A DNA stretch of 64,000 bases from JAPPHA01 sp963662705. GTDB lineage: Bacteria > Pseudomonadota > Alphaproteobacteria > Rhodobacterales > Rhodobacteraceae. The notes below the pieces were generated by a model. That model was not told the DNA's origin. It saw nothing but the letters and a program-made list of their open reading frames with translations, and searched no databases. A program made the translations under genes and the position numbers. Of this stretch, positions 25,908-35,255 are shown one piece after another. Numbering within the stretch: position 1 is the first letter of the stretch; each line of letters opens with the position of its first letter. Location: positions 4,154,001 through 4,218,000 of the forward strand of contig OY759767.1 of assembly GCA_963662705.2 (NCBI GenBank). The letters are read 5' to 3'.

Positions 25908-26310
25908 ATGAGCGCTAATCATGAGACATTTGCTGGTCTTGACCGTACGGTTGACGAGTTCAGGCGCTGGGTGCTGTCCGACTGGAAAAGCCCGACGACG
26001 CGGGCACTGCTTTCGGAATATTTCGTCCGATGCATCACTGTCCACCGTCAGTGAATCGGCCGAGGACTGGAACCATTTGGATATCGAATGGGCAGATGGC
26101 GCGACAGTAGAGGTCAAGTGCCCGGCCTGTCTCCAGCCTAAGAGAGAAGGGAAACTTGTTCGAACGCCGCCGAGGTTCGAAATTGGCAAGAAGAAACCGA
26201 AAGGGAGATTGGTTGCCGGAACCCGACGAGCCCAGGCGACGGGCTGATATCTACGTTCTCTGCCCAGAAAAGGAAACCGATCCCGATTGGTGATAATCGC
26301 ACAAGAGAAA
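25908..26310 (+). pseudogene. Frameshifted conserved hypothetical with PD-(D/E)XK-like core
   Basis: Three frames together read MSANHETFAGLDRTVDEFRR and LLSEYFV, then DWNHLDIEWADGATVEVKC (the D...E-x-K pattern) and FEIGKKK, then PDEPRRRADIYVLCPEKETD. I recognise this order from a family of hypothetical proteins with a restriction-like core, in which D, E-V-K and ADIYVF are conserved. Two shifts (near 26055 and 26225) and a stop kill the gene. Confidence 0.5.
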
Positions 26311-26968
26311 CCGGAAGACGCCTTTGGCCGCGCTGGAAACGGCCAGGAAGAACCCGGCAACCAAGTGCTCCAGTTCCTGTGCCGGGATGACAGAAATAGG
26401 CCAATTCCGTTACCCAAGAGTAAATCCGGGCGGAAGATTCCCATTTCAACGAAATGGAGACTCCTGAAAGGAACAAACGCGAAAGTGCTTGCGGGACTGG
26501 CAAAGGGCGAGCGTGTCCTATGACAACGATGGGCGGCGAAAGCCGAGAATCCCGACTACTGCCCGTACAATGAAGGGGAACCTGATCCGATTTGCGGAAA
26601 TGAATCTGATGTTCTTGAAGGCAAGCTACTTCCACTTCGAGCAAGCGGATAATACGAAAATGCTCGAAAATATGATGATTCAGCGGGAGCCGGAGTGGCC
26701 AAAATTCGAAGTTTTGGATGGTGCCCGCCGTTAATGGCCTCACCCACCGGACGGAAGTTGGCGTAGCGGTTAGTTGGTGCAGCGTCGGTTAGGGCGTATG
26801 CCGCTTGGCCCGGAGCCAATTCAAAAAGAAAGGCATTGCACCGGCTCCTTAACGTGCATTTTTTCACGAAATGTGTTGGTACCCTCTCTTGCAAAACACT
26901 CTGAACGTGCCGGGTTCTGCCTTGCGGCAAGACGGACCCGCACATAGAATGAATGTGCAGACGGAGAA
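26311..26968. other. 658-bp stretch without a recognised gene
   Basis: Short open frames on both strands lack family features. Composition is more AT-rich than average. The right end holds the upstream region of the coiled-coil membrane protein gene. Confidence 0.4.
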
Positions 26969-27400
26969 ATGGTCTTGGCCAACACGACAGAACATGCACG
27001 GCACGGCTTCACGCCGGAGCAGATGGCCTGGCTTGAGAAGCAGTTCGAAGCCCACGCGGAACGCTTGGGAAGCGACCGTGACTCGTTGCTTGTGACGCGG
27101 CTCGGAGCGCATGCAGAACCCTTGAGAAGCGACCATGGCGGCGAGGTCTCCATGCTCAAGTGGGCGATTGGCGGCCTTTTCGTGCTCGGGATCGCCGCGA
27201 CAGGCTACCTCTCATCGCAGATCCGGTCCGTCGAGGACGAGCTCCGCACGGAGATTGGCGCCGTCCGCAACGAGCTCCGCGAAGAGATCGCCGACAATCG
27301 GGAAGGGATTGCCGACAACCGAGCCGCTATCGCCGATCTTGGAAAGGGCCTGGCACGCATCGAGGCCATCCTGGAGGAACGGTTACCAAGAGACAGGTGA
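26969..27400 (+). CDS. Small inner-membrane protein with C-terminal coiled coil
   Basis: The 143-residue protein has an N-terminal soluble segment (TPEQMAWLEKQFEAHAERL), one membrane helix at about 62-82 (MLKWAIGGLFVLGIAATGYL) and a C-terminal heptad-rich coil (NELREEIADNREGIADNRAA). Proteins of this build are common near accessory loci, but their function is unknown. GGAG lies only 2 bases before ATG 26969; the in-frame TTG at 26975 has better spacing and may be the real start. A strong terminator follows immediately. Confidence 0.7.
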   Translation: MVLANTTEHARHGFTPEQMAWLEKQFEAHAERLGSDRDSLLVTRLGAHAEPLRSDHGGEVSMLKWAIGGLFVLGIAATGYLSSQIRSVEDELRTEIGAVRNELREEIADNREGIADNRAAIADLGKGLARIEAILEERLPRDR

Positions 27401-27405
27401 TTGAC

Positions 27406-27427
27406 GCCGTCCGAAGGCGGCTTTTTT
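27406..27427 (+). terminator. Rho-independent terminator
   Basis: A six-bp stem GCCGTC/GGCGGC with a CGAA tetraloop is followed by six T, starting 6 bases after the stop of the coiled-coil protein gene. Confidence 0.85.
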
Positions 27428-27679
27428 CTGGCGGAACCACGCGCGGCGCCATTGCCGACTCTAACCCAACAGGGTAGCAAAAGTTCCACAAGGAATATCA
27501 TGTTTCTCTGAAACAGTTGACGGATTACCGTTTTGGTGGTGTTGGGTCCCGAGGATCGACCTCACTTGGGGCGGCTTGACCGTGACACATGTCGTGTCGG
27601 CAGGCAGGGGAGAAGACTGGCGGATCTTGGAGGCAGTGACATGGTCGGCGTCACACACCGCACAGGAAAGGGATAATCG

Positions 27680-28090
27680 ATGACAACGCGGATCTTCTCG
27701 GTTGCGTTATTTTTGGCGGTTGTTTCTGTTGCCGCCGCGGACAATTTCGATGCGGGCATCGCGGCATATGAGCGCGGCGACTATGCTATCGCCCTGCAGG
27801 TATTCCGCCCTTTGGCCGAAGAAGGCGACGCCGAAGCCCAGTACAATCTGGGCGTTATGTACAACCGCGGAGAGGGCATACCCCAAGACTTTACTAAGGC
27901 CGTTGCCTTGTATCGGAAAGTCGCGGTGCAGGGTCATGTGGGAGCACAGTCAAATCTTGGAAAGATGTACGCCGAGGGAAAATGGTTCCGCAAAGCCGCC
28001 GAACAAGGAAAAGTCTTTGCCCAGAACAATTCGGGCCAATTGTATATTAAGGGCGAAAGTGTTCCTCAGAACTTTGGCGAAGCGATCACT
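27680..28090 (+). pseudogene. Sel1-repeat exported protein, 5' part, split by an IS110 element
   Basis: After AAAGGGA, ATG 27680 starts a signal peptide (MTTRIFSVALFLAVVSVAAA) and Sel1-type repeats: EAQYNLGVMYNRGEGIPQDF, GAQSNLGKMYAEGK, AQNNSGQLYIKGESVPQNFG. About 11 residues are missing inside one repeat (MYAEGKWFRKAAEQG). The frame is cut after NFGEAIT. The remainder lies at 29565-29733 beyond the IS110 element. Sel1 proteins mediate protein-protein contacts; the partner is unknown. Confidence 0.8.
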
Positions 28091-28305
28091 TGAACCCGCA
28101 AGCATCCATGTTTGGAGTCAACGGTTTTTTTGAGGCTGAAAGGCATTTTTTCATGCCTCATTCCGAGCGTTTCCCCGGGTTTTCCACAGCGTGAATCGGC
28201 CCCGTTGGCGACAACCCGAGGCCCCATCCCGCGCCAGGTCCGGCGATCGCGCCGGCGGCACAGCCCAGCTTGGCCCGTGTGTTCGTCGACCTCCTTCCGA
28301 CCGCC

Positions 28306-29259
28306 TCAGCCGGTCGGTGCCGGGGACAGTTCAACCGTCCACGTTCGATCGTCGCGAAGCAAGACGTTGGCGAGGATCACGAGTTTGCGCATGACCGCAA
28401 CGAGCGCCACCTTGTGGTGTTTCCCCCGAGCCTTCAGCCGGTCATACAAGGCCTTCAACTCCGGATTGTACTTCGTCGCTGCCAAGGCCGCCATGTACAG
28501 GACATCGCGCGGCCGGCGGCGCCCGCCCCGGATATGCCGGGATTTGGACGACTGGCCACTCTCCTGCGCATAGGGTGCCACACCGATGAGCGCCGCCGCC
28601 TGGCGGTTCTCCAGGGTCCCCAGTTCGGGCATCCAGCACATGAAGGCGGCAGCGGTGATCGGGCCGACACCGGCGATCGAGGTCAGGATCTCGAAAATCC
28701 TCCGGGGCTCCGGATCGTCCTCGATCCGGGCCCGGATCCGGTCTTCGAGTGCGTCAATCGCCACCGTGACGGCGCCCACGGCCTCGGCACCGGCTGCGAC
28801 CGCCTCCCTGTGGGTGACCTCGCGTCCGGTACCGTTCAGTGCCGTCCGGGCATCGACAAGCTGCTCCCGCATGACCAAAAGGTCGGAGAGTTCGTCCACG
28901 AACGCGCTGAGCGGCGCGGTGGGCGCAGCCGCGTCGGACAGGATCCGGCCATAGGCCGCAAGGATCCGCGCATCGACCCGGTCGGTCTTCGCAAGCTCGC
29001 CGAGAGCCTTGGCAAAGTCCCGGCTCTGCCGCGGATTGATCACAAAGACCGCGAAGCCCCGATCATGCAGCGACCGGTGCACCCCGCGGTGAATCCGCCC
29101 TGTTGCCTCCATGACCACCCGCGTGACCGCGCATCGCCGCAGCCAGTTGGCGAGGGCACAGAAGCCCGTCCTGTCATTCGCGAACGTCCTGTCGACGCCG
29201 TCCACATGAACATCCAGGACGGCCTTGCTGACATCCACACCTGCGATTACCATCGTCAT
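28306..29259 (-). CDS. IS110-family DEDD transposase
   Basis: From ATG 29259 the protein has about 317 residues. The N-terminal RuvC-like part shows MVIAGVDVSKAVLDVHVDGV, VVMEATGRIHRGV and KTDRVDARILAAYGR (the D-E-D-D residues). The C-terminal part shows ILTSIAGVGPITAAAFMCWM and LIGVAPYAQESGQSSKSRHI with the catalytic serine region. IS110 enzymes are guided by an element-encoded bridge RNA. The gene appears intact; earlier in-frame starts lie in the non-coding end. Confidence 0.92.
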   Translation of the reverse strand: MTMVIAGVDVSKAVLDVHVDGVDRTFANDRTGFCALANWLRRCAVTRVVMEATGRIHRGVHRSLHDRGFAVFVINPRQSRDFAKALGELAKTDRVDARILAAYGRILSDAAAPTAPLSAFVDELSDLLVMREQLVDARTALNGTGREVTHREAVAAGAEAVGAVTVAIDALEDRIRARIEDDPEPRRIFEILTSIAGVGPITAAAFMCWMPELGTLENRQAAALIGVAPYAQESGQSSKSRHIRGGRRRPRDVLYMAALAATKYNPELKALYDRLKARGKHHKVALVAVMRKLVILANVLLRDDRTWTVELSPAPTG

Positions 29260-29564
29260 TGTCCTCTCGCTCCTACTCTCGTGATGATCCGGTTCTTGAC
29301 CCAGGCATCCATTCAGGACGCGAGGGGACGAAGGGAGGACGGGCCGACCACGCTTGCGGACGGTTCCCGTGAACCCAGTCGGAATCGGTCCGACCCGCCC
29401 TGCGGAGCAAAGCTCCACTGTCCCCTCCCCGAGCTCGGGGAGGGGACCCCAGCGACAGGATACCCCACCTGCGCATGCGCGGCAGGTTTAAGTTTTCCAC
29501 AGGTCGCGCGATTCCAACCTGTGCATAACTCTATAGACATGGGTATCATGGGAGGGTTTATACG
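29260..29564 (-). ncRNA. Candidate IS110 bridge-RNA region (non-coding left end)
   Basis: In the IS110 group the structured guide RNA is transcribed from the non-coding end upstream of the transposase. This 300-bp segment is in that position and contains a perfect 28-base palindrome (29420-29447, arms GTCCCCTCCCCGAG). Loop sequences matching target and donor were not verified. Confidence 0.35.
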
Positions 29565-29733
29565 AGTCGGCTGAGCACGGTCATATCTCTGCCCAGTACA
29601 ACTTAGGACTAATGCGAGCCCAAGGCACCGGTGTGCGTCCGGACAACATAGAAGCGTACGCTTGGTTCAATTTGGCTGCAGCGCAAGGATCATATTTGGC
29701 CAGTACCACAGTTGCACATTTTCCAGCACTGTG
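29565..29733 (+). pseudogene. Sel1-repeat protein, 3' part
   Basis: The plus frame reads SAEHGHISAQYNLGLMRAQG, then GVRPDNIEAYAWFNLAAAQG and ends TVAHFPAL before the stop, completing the last Sel1 repeats of the gene cut at 28090. Confidence 0.8.
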
Positions 29734-29769
29734 ATTCACGCATTCCGTCATCGACGCAGAGGAGACGGA

Positions 29770-29935
29770 ATGATGAATGTTGCCGCGTGGTCCGGGTCGC
29801 TGCTGGCGTGGGAAAACGAACTGTCATCGCTGAAGGCGCGCCTCGGCCCGGTATTCGGGCGGCGCGAGTTGCGGGAGACCGGTGGCACCCTCGCGAGTGC
29901 ACGCGCAGGGCTCGCGGTGGAAGTCGTGGTTGGGT
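29770..29935 (+). pseudogene. N-terminal fragment of an IS4/IS701-like transposase
   Basis: ATG 29773 is followed by VAAWSGSLLAWENELSSLKA and RLGPVFGRRELRETGG, the usual start of transposases of this group. The frame then becomes unrelated and stops. Only about 40 residues survive, adjoining the group II intron-like segment. Confidence 0.45.
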
Positions 29936-29954
29936 AGGCTGCTGGTGCGCGCGT

Positions 29955-30920
29955 CCTTAGGTAGAGGCTTTTCCGATCCCGCTCTTTCTATTGCGGGCGG
30001 GTTCACGGTTCCACCATAGACCATGTCTCCAGCGGCCCCCTTGAAATTCCGTACGTCCGGTTTTCCCGGGTACGGCTTCAAGCGTCGGGCACCGCCAAGT
30101 TGAGATAGAGCCTTCCGCATACGGCGGACAGGTTAAGGATGACCCAGCCATACCCCGTCCATCGCAGGCGTTTACCCTACCCGTGGGCCACAAGGTGACG
30201 CCAGTTTGCGGCGGTTTCCGAGCACCGCCACCATGGCATCCGACTTGAGTCCACCCGAGCCCAGAGGTCCTCGCTCAGGATGGGTTGTGTTGTCCCACCC
30301 CTCATCGCTTAATCGACCTCATCCGCCAGTGAGAGGAACTCCGCACCATTTCCCGCTTTGCGGTTATAGGCCCGGTCTTTGACATTCGTGGGTCATCCTG
30401 TCTGTTCCTTTCACCTTCCAATCTTTCGCCACTGAACTTTCCCGAATTGCCGCCGTCTCTACGTCGGGGGGCCCGATGCGTGCACCTCAGTTCTTCCGCA
30501 TCGGCTCTGGCCATCAGATTGCTAACAGACCCTTGGCGTCCCCGTTTACCCCACAAATCAGCTTCATGTGGGAAGGAAATTTCGTCGCTTCACGGATTCG
30601 TTCGCTTTCGCTACGGCCCTCCGGTTTGCTCGCCGTCCTGGCTGACCAGACCAAAGGCAATTCTGGATTTGGCCTACGACGGCTTCTTACTTCCCAGCTC
30701 GCTGATACAGGGTCGCCCCGGTACCAGTGGGATATGCTACGGCGCCAAACTGAGAATTGCGCCGGCGGGACTTCCACCCGCAAGTTCAACAGCTAGATTT
30801 GCTGTACGCTAGCCTTTCCATCCTGCCGGACTTGCACCGGCTACCCCGGCGGCAGTTAGCTCGGCGCTCTGTCATTTCGCCCCTTACCGGAATCGACCCC
30901 AGGATCGTTCGCCATGCACG
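29955..30920 (-). ncRNA. Group II intron-like ribozyme without reverse transcriptase
   Basis: On the minus strand 30079-30043 resembles group II domain V: a CCGTAC/GTACGG stem, an AC bulge and a CCGG-GAAA-CCGG cap, with AGC at the triad position. The lower stem (GAAGC / GGAATTTC) departs from consensus. Downstream lies a possible domain VI ending CCTCTACCTAA. Upstream are domain I-like stretches such as GGTGCAAGTCCGG and GGTGGAAGTCCCGCC. There is no RT/maturase frame. The outer borders are estimates (5' end possibly near 30919). Confidence 0.5.
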
Positions 30921-30923
30921 CCG

Positions 30924-31631
30924 TCATCGCCGGCGGAAACGGACCCGCGCTTCGGATTGCCCGCGGTCGAGATGGTAACTCGTGCATGCCAGCGCGCCGT
31001 CCGCCTGCAATTCGCAGCTGCTGCGACGCACATGGATGTGCCAGCCGTCCGAACAGAGCATGTCCTCACGGTCGCGGATTTCGAGATTCCCGGAACCGCC
31101 AAACCGCCCGATCGTCCCTCCGCGGCAGGTCGTTCCACCACCGGACCGGAGTGTCTGCTCGCCATTGCCCGCGGCATCGAAGCACATGTCCCAGCGGTCT
31201 GCACCGAACCAGCGGTACGCGATGAATCCGCTGTGCTGCTGCGTCCGGTAGTCCGAAACAAGTTCCCAGCATCCTTCAAGAACCCGGATGTCCCGGTTGG
31301 CCCATCTTTCGAGGTTCGGGTCAGGAGCCGGAGGCGGTTCGGGTGGTGGAGGTGGCCGTGGCCTGCAACCCAGCCGAGCAAGCCGGATCTCCAGTTCCGC
31401 AACCCGGTTTTCCAACTGGGCCTGCCGGGCCAGCGTTGCCTCGAGTTGCGGGTCATGCGCTGGTGCCTCCCGGGGGCACCCCTCCGCCATCGCGCGCCAG
31501 AACGGGAAGGCGACCCCGCACGCTTGCAGCACGTACCAGGCGGAAAACGCACAGGCCGCGGTGAGCAGGACGGCTAGTCCAACAACCACGAATGGGTCAG
31601 GGCGTCGGGAATACCCGATCCCGCGTTTCAT
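30924..31631 (-). CDS. Membrane-anchored hypothetical protein with coiled coil and Cys-rich C-domain
   Basis: The 235-residue protein has an N-terminal membrane anchor (about 14-36), a short coiled coil (ATLARQAQLENRVAELEIRL), a proline-rich linker (PPPPEPPPAPDPN) and a C-terminal domain starting LEGCWELVSDYRT with conserved Cys/Gly positions (CFDAAGNGEQT, GGGTTCRGG, DGWHIHVRRSSC) and ending ARVRFRRR. I have seen this C-domain in periplasmic proteins of SrfA-type gene clusters, but its role is unknown. It probably sits in the periplasm. The intron-like RNA begins right after its stop. Confidence 0.65.
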   Translation of the reverse strand: MKRGIGYSRRPDPFVVVGLAVLLTAACAFSAWYVLQACGVAFPFWRAMAEGCPREAPAHDPQLEATLARQAQLENRVAELEIRLARLGCRPRPPPPPEPPPAPDPNLERWANRDIRVLEGCWELVSDYRTQQHSGFIAYRWFGADRWDMCFDAAGNGEQTLRSGGGTTCRGGTIGRFGGSGNLEIRDREDMLCSDGWHIHVRRSSCELQADGALACTSYHLDRGQSEARVRFRRR

Positions 31632-32344
31632 GTCATCTTCCCGCTTGCGGGCGCCAACCAGGGCAGGATTATGACCTCGCCGAAAGAGCGTTGTCCAGTA
31701 CGTGTTTCAGAACCTGGGGGCTATCGAAGGCAGCACGGTGCAGTTCAGCCGATCTATCTTCCCTATCGTCTCATGGATTTGAATTGCGTTCCATCGACGC
31801 TCATCGCCGACCATTGCGCAACGTACATGCCTTGCAGGGTCATCTGCCCGGCCTCGCAACCTGTTGATCCTGAACGACGGATTTCGGCTGTGCGTCTGGC
31901 AGAAATCCCTTTTTCCGAATCCGCAGGTCATGCCCGGGTCCCTCTGCCGGAGACGGATCTCATCGCTTTTCCATACAACCGATCTCGAGCAACGATGACG
32001 GAAGACATTCGTGGTGTCGCCCGATTCCCTCGATTTCCGAACTCATCTCGCCCGGCACGAACGGCATTATTTTCGCCGACGGTTCGATCCGGATGCCCCA
32101 ATCCGGTTCGCGGGAGCCAACAGGAGGAGGAAGCGGACGTGGCGGGGTTGTGGCGACGCTGTATTCACCTTCGGGGAACGCGCGGGCCAGCCAACCGTGA
32201 CCGCAGGCAAGGTGCCGAACCGCTGCCTCTTCGAGAGCGGCGATGGACTATTGCGGCCTATTGAACGAAGATTCGATCGAAACATGGCTTCCACGCAGGC
32301 GAACATCTTCATGCCGTCGCACGATCTGCACGTGATCCGGACCC
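31632..32344. other. 713-bp stretch, no supported gene
   Basis: Two overlapping plus-strand open frames (31671-32264 and 32011-32373) have compositions typical of chance frames in GC-rich DNA and no family match. The right part may be decayed transposase leading into the ISKra4-like fragment. Confidence 0.4.
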
Positions 32345-32690
32345 GTGGTTCCGGAAGTGGCACGGTGTGCTGATGTACGAACACGGCGGGATGGAACGGA
32401 TCATCCGGGCCATACGCTACCTGCGGGACAGGTGCAGCCGTGGTCGTGCAGATGTGGAGCGGGAGCTGGAATTCTCCCGCGAGAACAGATTACGCATGCG
32501 CTATCGGGCCCCGAATGGACCCCAATCTCCCGATCGGCAGCGGTGTGCTCGACGCCGTAAACAAAAGCACCGTGACAAAAGGCTTCGAGGGTTCGGGCAT
32601 GCGACGGAGCAAGGAGGGCGGCCAGGCGACCATGGCCTTTCGTGCACTGATCCTCTCAGGCCGGTTCGGCCGCACATGGAACGCTCTCGC
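32345..32690 (+). pseudogene. 3' fragment of an ISKra4-like transposase
   Basis: One frame reads YEHGGMERIIRAIRYLRDRC; after a shift a second reads LPIGSGVLDAVNKSTVTKGF, then GSGMRRSKEGGQATMAFRAL and ILSGRFGRTWNAL. This is the conserved C-terminus of ISKra4-group transposases (P-x-GSG-x-x-x). The N-terminal part is missing or unrecognisable. Confidence 0.65.
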
Positions 32691-33076
32691 GGCAGATGAC
32701 AACGCAGACCCGCCCCGCCGGGCCCTCGCAGCATGGACCGAAAACGTCGCCATGTCAAAATTGCACGCACCGTCAATTCCGCCTTGGCAATCTTCGCCAG
32801 CCCGCGATCGAGCACGGGACTGCCAGTCGGGGTCCGGTCGACGGCAAACAGGGGCGCCGGGGTGGTGTCGATCCGGATTGCGAAAGCGAGATCCATCGAC
32901 ACCTACCAACGAACGCGCAGGCAAGAGCAGGATTGCGAACCTGGGCGGCAGTCCCGCATTCCTTGCCCGGCAGAAGAGGCAAAACGCCTTCGGTGAAGCT
33001 CGACATTGCAGATCGGTTCCAGTGGCATTGCGACGCCGACGCAATTCTCTGATCGGCGGTTTTTCGCTCAAGTGCA
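32691..33076. other. Intergenic stretch, nothing recognised
   Basis: It separates the ISKra4 fragment from the 3' end of the dimethylformamidase-like gene. Overlapping frames on both strands are not convincing. Confidence 0.4.
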
Positions 33077-35251
33077 TCAGGTGCTCTGCCGGGATCCATC
33101 CGAGAGATCGAAACAAGTCATCCTGTTGACGACGTTTTCAAGGATCGTGGAGACGTTATTATCGAAGTCGTTCCAGGGAAGGCTGCCACAAAAGGTGATG
33201 GACCCTGTCGAAAACACTGAACCTCCAGCGGGCAAATCGAAATACACCATGTCCGCCCTGAGCAGATCGCCGGTTGGTTCCCCGGGCCAGTTGGTCAAAT
33301 GGGTCAACTGTTCCTCGTGAACCAGGATCGGGCGATCCTCGTGTCCCTCGGAACTGGCAAGAATGACGACATTGTCCGGAGAACCCAGGCGGTGGTCGAC
33401 GCGGTCCATCTCGAACCCCGCCGCGCCACCGCCACTGAAACCGAAATCCCCGATGATGTCGCCGTGCACGCCTTCGAATATCCAGTCATACGCAGGGTCG
33501 AAACACTTCCGCCGGTAATGTGATCCGTGAAACTCGCCTTGTGCGGTGAATCCTATTCCGACGAGCTCTTGCGGAGGACGGCCGCTTCTGCGCCAGAGAC
33601 CGCCATATGCGCCGTCAAACGCGTTGTAATATTCGCCCGGCTCCGCGGCCCAGGCCCGTATGCCGCCTTCGGTACGGCGAATTTCGATGGCGCCCGTCTC
33701 GGTTTCGTGAAGCGCGATCCGCCAATAGAATCCGTTGCCGCCCAGGTACATGAGGTTGCCCCCGGAATCGCGGTAGCCCTGCAGTGCGTCCAGCGTCCGA
33801 TCCGTATGGTATTCCGGGTGGCTCGTGGTCATGACCGCGCGGTAGTCCGCGAGGCACGCCGATCCCTCCTCGTGCAGCTCCCGATCGGTGATGACATCGT
33901 AAGCGATGCCCTTGGCGTGCAGCCAGGAAATCAGGTGGCTGTCCGCCTGGAAGTGACGCAGTCCCGAGCACACCGCATTCCCGAACGTCCGGTAGCCGGG
34001 CCGCAAGTTGAACAACGGTCGCCTGTGGGACGCATGACAGATGCCGGAACCATCCGAATGGACATTGTAGGTCGAGAGACCGTAACTGCGGTATACCGCC
34101 GGATTGTACGGATATGCATCCCATTCCCGGTTGCGGTCCTGCCAGGACGGATCGTAGTCCGGCCTCGCGTGATTGCCGTAGACCACGTAGGTGAAGGTCG
34201 GGATCAGCACGCACAGGTTCGCACGCGGCTTTCGCCCGGAGGGGCAAACGTAGAAGGGCATGGCATCCCGGTGCTCGCCGCACGAAATGCGCATCACGTA
34301 AACGCCGCTCGGGAAATCCCCGGGAACACGGAAAGTGAAATCGGTCTCCCATTGAAAATCGTAAATGTCGTCCTCGTGGAAATGGATTGCGCCATAGTGT
34401 TCGGGAGCGTGCCGCCAGCACATTTCCGTTGCGTTCCAGCATGAGCCGATCACCGCGCGCGCCGGGAGGTTGACGAGGCGGGCATCGATTTGGTTCGCGC
34501 TCGAATCGCGGATCGTCGTGGTGGAGATGTCCCTGGAAAAATCCCACTGGGCGATTACGGATCGGTCGGATCTTTCAGTCCCGCGATAGAGTCCTGGCGC
34601 CTCGATCTTGCCATTGAAGTGCTCGCTCGCAATGCCGTTTTGCATCCGGGCCGCGATACTTGCACGCTGGTGGATTTCCCCCTTCGTCAGGCTGCACCGC
34701 CTGGAGTTACGCACCTTGGCCGAGTAGGGGGATCCGATTTCCTGCTGACGAATGAAAAGCCTGCCCGACACGGAATCGAATCCCGCTTCGAGCTTGTACC
34801 ACCGGCGCAACTTGATGCCGGTCGGTGCGACAACCAGCTCCCCGCCAACCGATATCGCCGCTGCGCCTACTCCAGTAACAAGGAGCCTTGTGTTACCGAT
34901 ACTCAGGATCGTTTGCGAATTTTCGCTGGCGAGGGTCGGGAAGATGGTTGCAGCCATCAGGAACCCGTCGCCAGGCCGCAGCAATACCCGTTTATCCGTC
35001 ACCGCGTAGGATCCCGGGTAGAACGGTTGGTAGCGTGAGGGAAATGCCCGTTTCGCGAACGCCTCCTCCACGGGATCCTCGACCAATCCCATCCCGGCAG
35101 GATTCGGATCGGCGCCGATCGAGCGTGTCAGCCAAGCGGAAAACGGCTCGGTACCGGTTGACGATACCTTGAACCCGATGGTTTCCCCCGGCCGGACCGA
35201 CAAGCGATCGGAATATCCCGCCAGCGGCACGATGCCGTCGTCTTTTTCCAT
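33077..35251 (-). CDS. N,N-dimethylformamidase large (beta) subunit-like protein
   Basis: The 724-residue protein matches the DMFase large-subunit family: an N-terminal lectin-like region (FIRQQEIGSPYSAK and neighbours), then YVMRISCGEHRDAMPFYVCP, LCVLIPTFTYVVYGNHARPD and the C-terminal GATase-like part SGGNLMYLGGNGFYWRIAL. The motif SHPEYH gives His478 and Glu480 in an H-x-E arrangement like the iron ligands reported for dimethylformamidase. Those enzymes hydrolyse N-substituted formamides to an amine and formate. No small alpha subunit is encoded nearby. The start at 35251 lies just past the dctM stop (35256); ATG 35275 would overlap it. Co-transcription with the TRAP genes suggests that transporter supplies the substrate. 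Confidence 0.85.
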   Translation of the reverse strand: MEKDDGIVPLAGYSDRLSVRPGETIGFKVSSTGTEPFSAWLTRSIGADPNPAGMGLVEDPVEEAFAKRAFPSRYQPFYPGSYAVTDKRVLLRPGDGFLMAATIFPTLASENSQTILSIGNTRLLVTGVGAAAISVGGELVVAPTGIKLRRWYKLEAGFDSVSGRLFIRQQEIGSPYSAKVRNSRRCSLTKGEIHQRASIAARMQNGIASEHFNGKIEAPGLYRGTERSDRSVIAQWDFSRDISTTTIRDSSANQIDARLVNLPARAVIGSCWNATEMCWRHAPEHYGAIHFHEDDIYDFQWETDFTFRVPGDFPSGVYVMRISCGEHRDAMPFYVCPSGRKPRANLCVLIPTFTYVVYGNHARPDYDPSWQDRNREWDAYPYNPAVYRSYGLSTYNVHSDGSGICHASHRRPLFNLRPGYRTFGNAVCSGLRHFQADSHLISWLHAKGIAYDVITDRELHEEGSACLADYRAVMTTSHPEYHTDRTLDALQGYRDSGGNLMYLGGNGFYWRIALHETETGAIEIRRTEGGIRAWAAEPGEYYNAFDGAYGGLWRRSGRPPQELVGIGFTAQGEFHGSHYRRKCFDPAYDWIFEGVHGDIIGDFGFSGGGAAGFEMDRVDHRLGSPDNVVILASSEGHEDRPILVHEEQLTHLTNWPGEPTGDLLRADMVYFDLPAGGSVFSTGSITFCGSLPWNDFDNNVSTILENVVNRMTCFDLSDGSRQST

Positions 35252-35255
35252 GGCA

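Larger units (their letters stand above)
28094..29564 (-). mobile_element. IS110-family element inserted in the Sel1-repeat gene
   Basis: The Sel1 coding sequence stops at about 28090 and resumes at about 29565 in register with the repeat pattern. Between lie a complete IS110 transposase and non-coding ends of about 210 and 300 bp. The family has no long terminal inverted repeats, so exact borders are estimates. Confidence 0.75.

Noticed and set aside
30447..30812. Plus-strand frames within 30447-30812 as protein genes
   Set aside because: They lie antisense to the group II intron-like segment and have the typical look of frames read from structured intron RNA.
31671..32264. Plus-strand open frame of 197 codons
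   Set aside because: No recognisable motif, mixed composition and several competing frames; likely chance.
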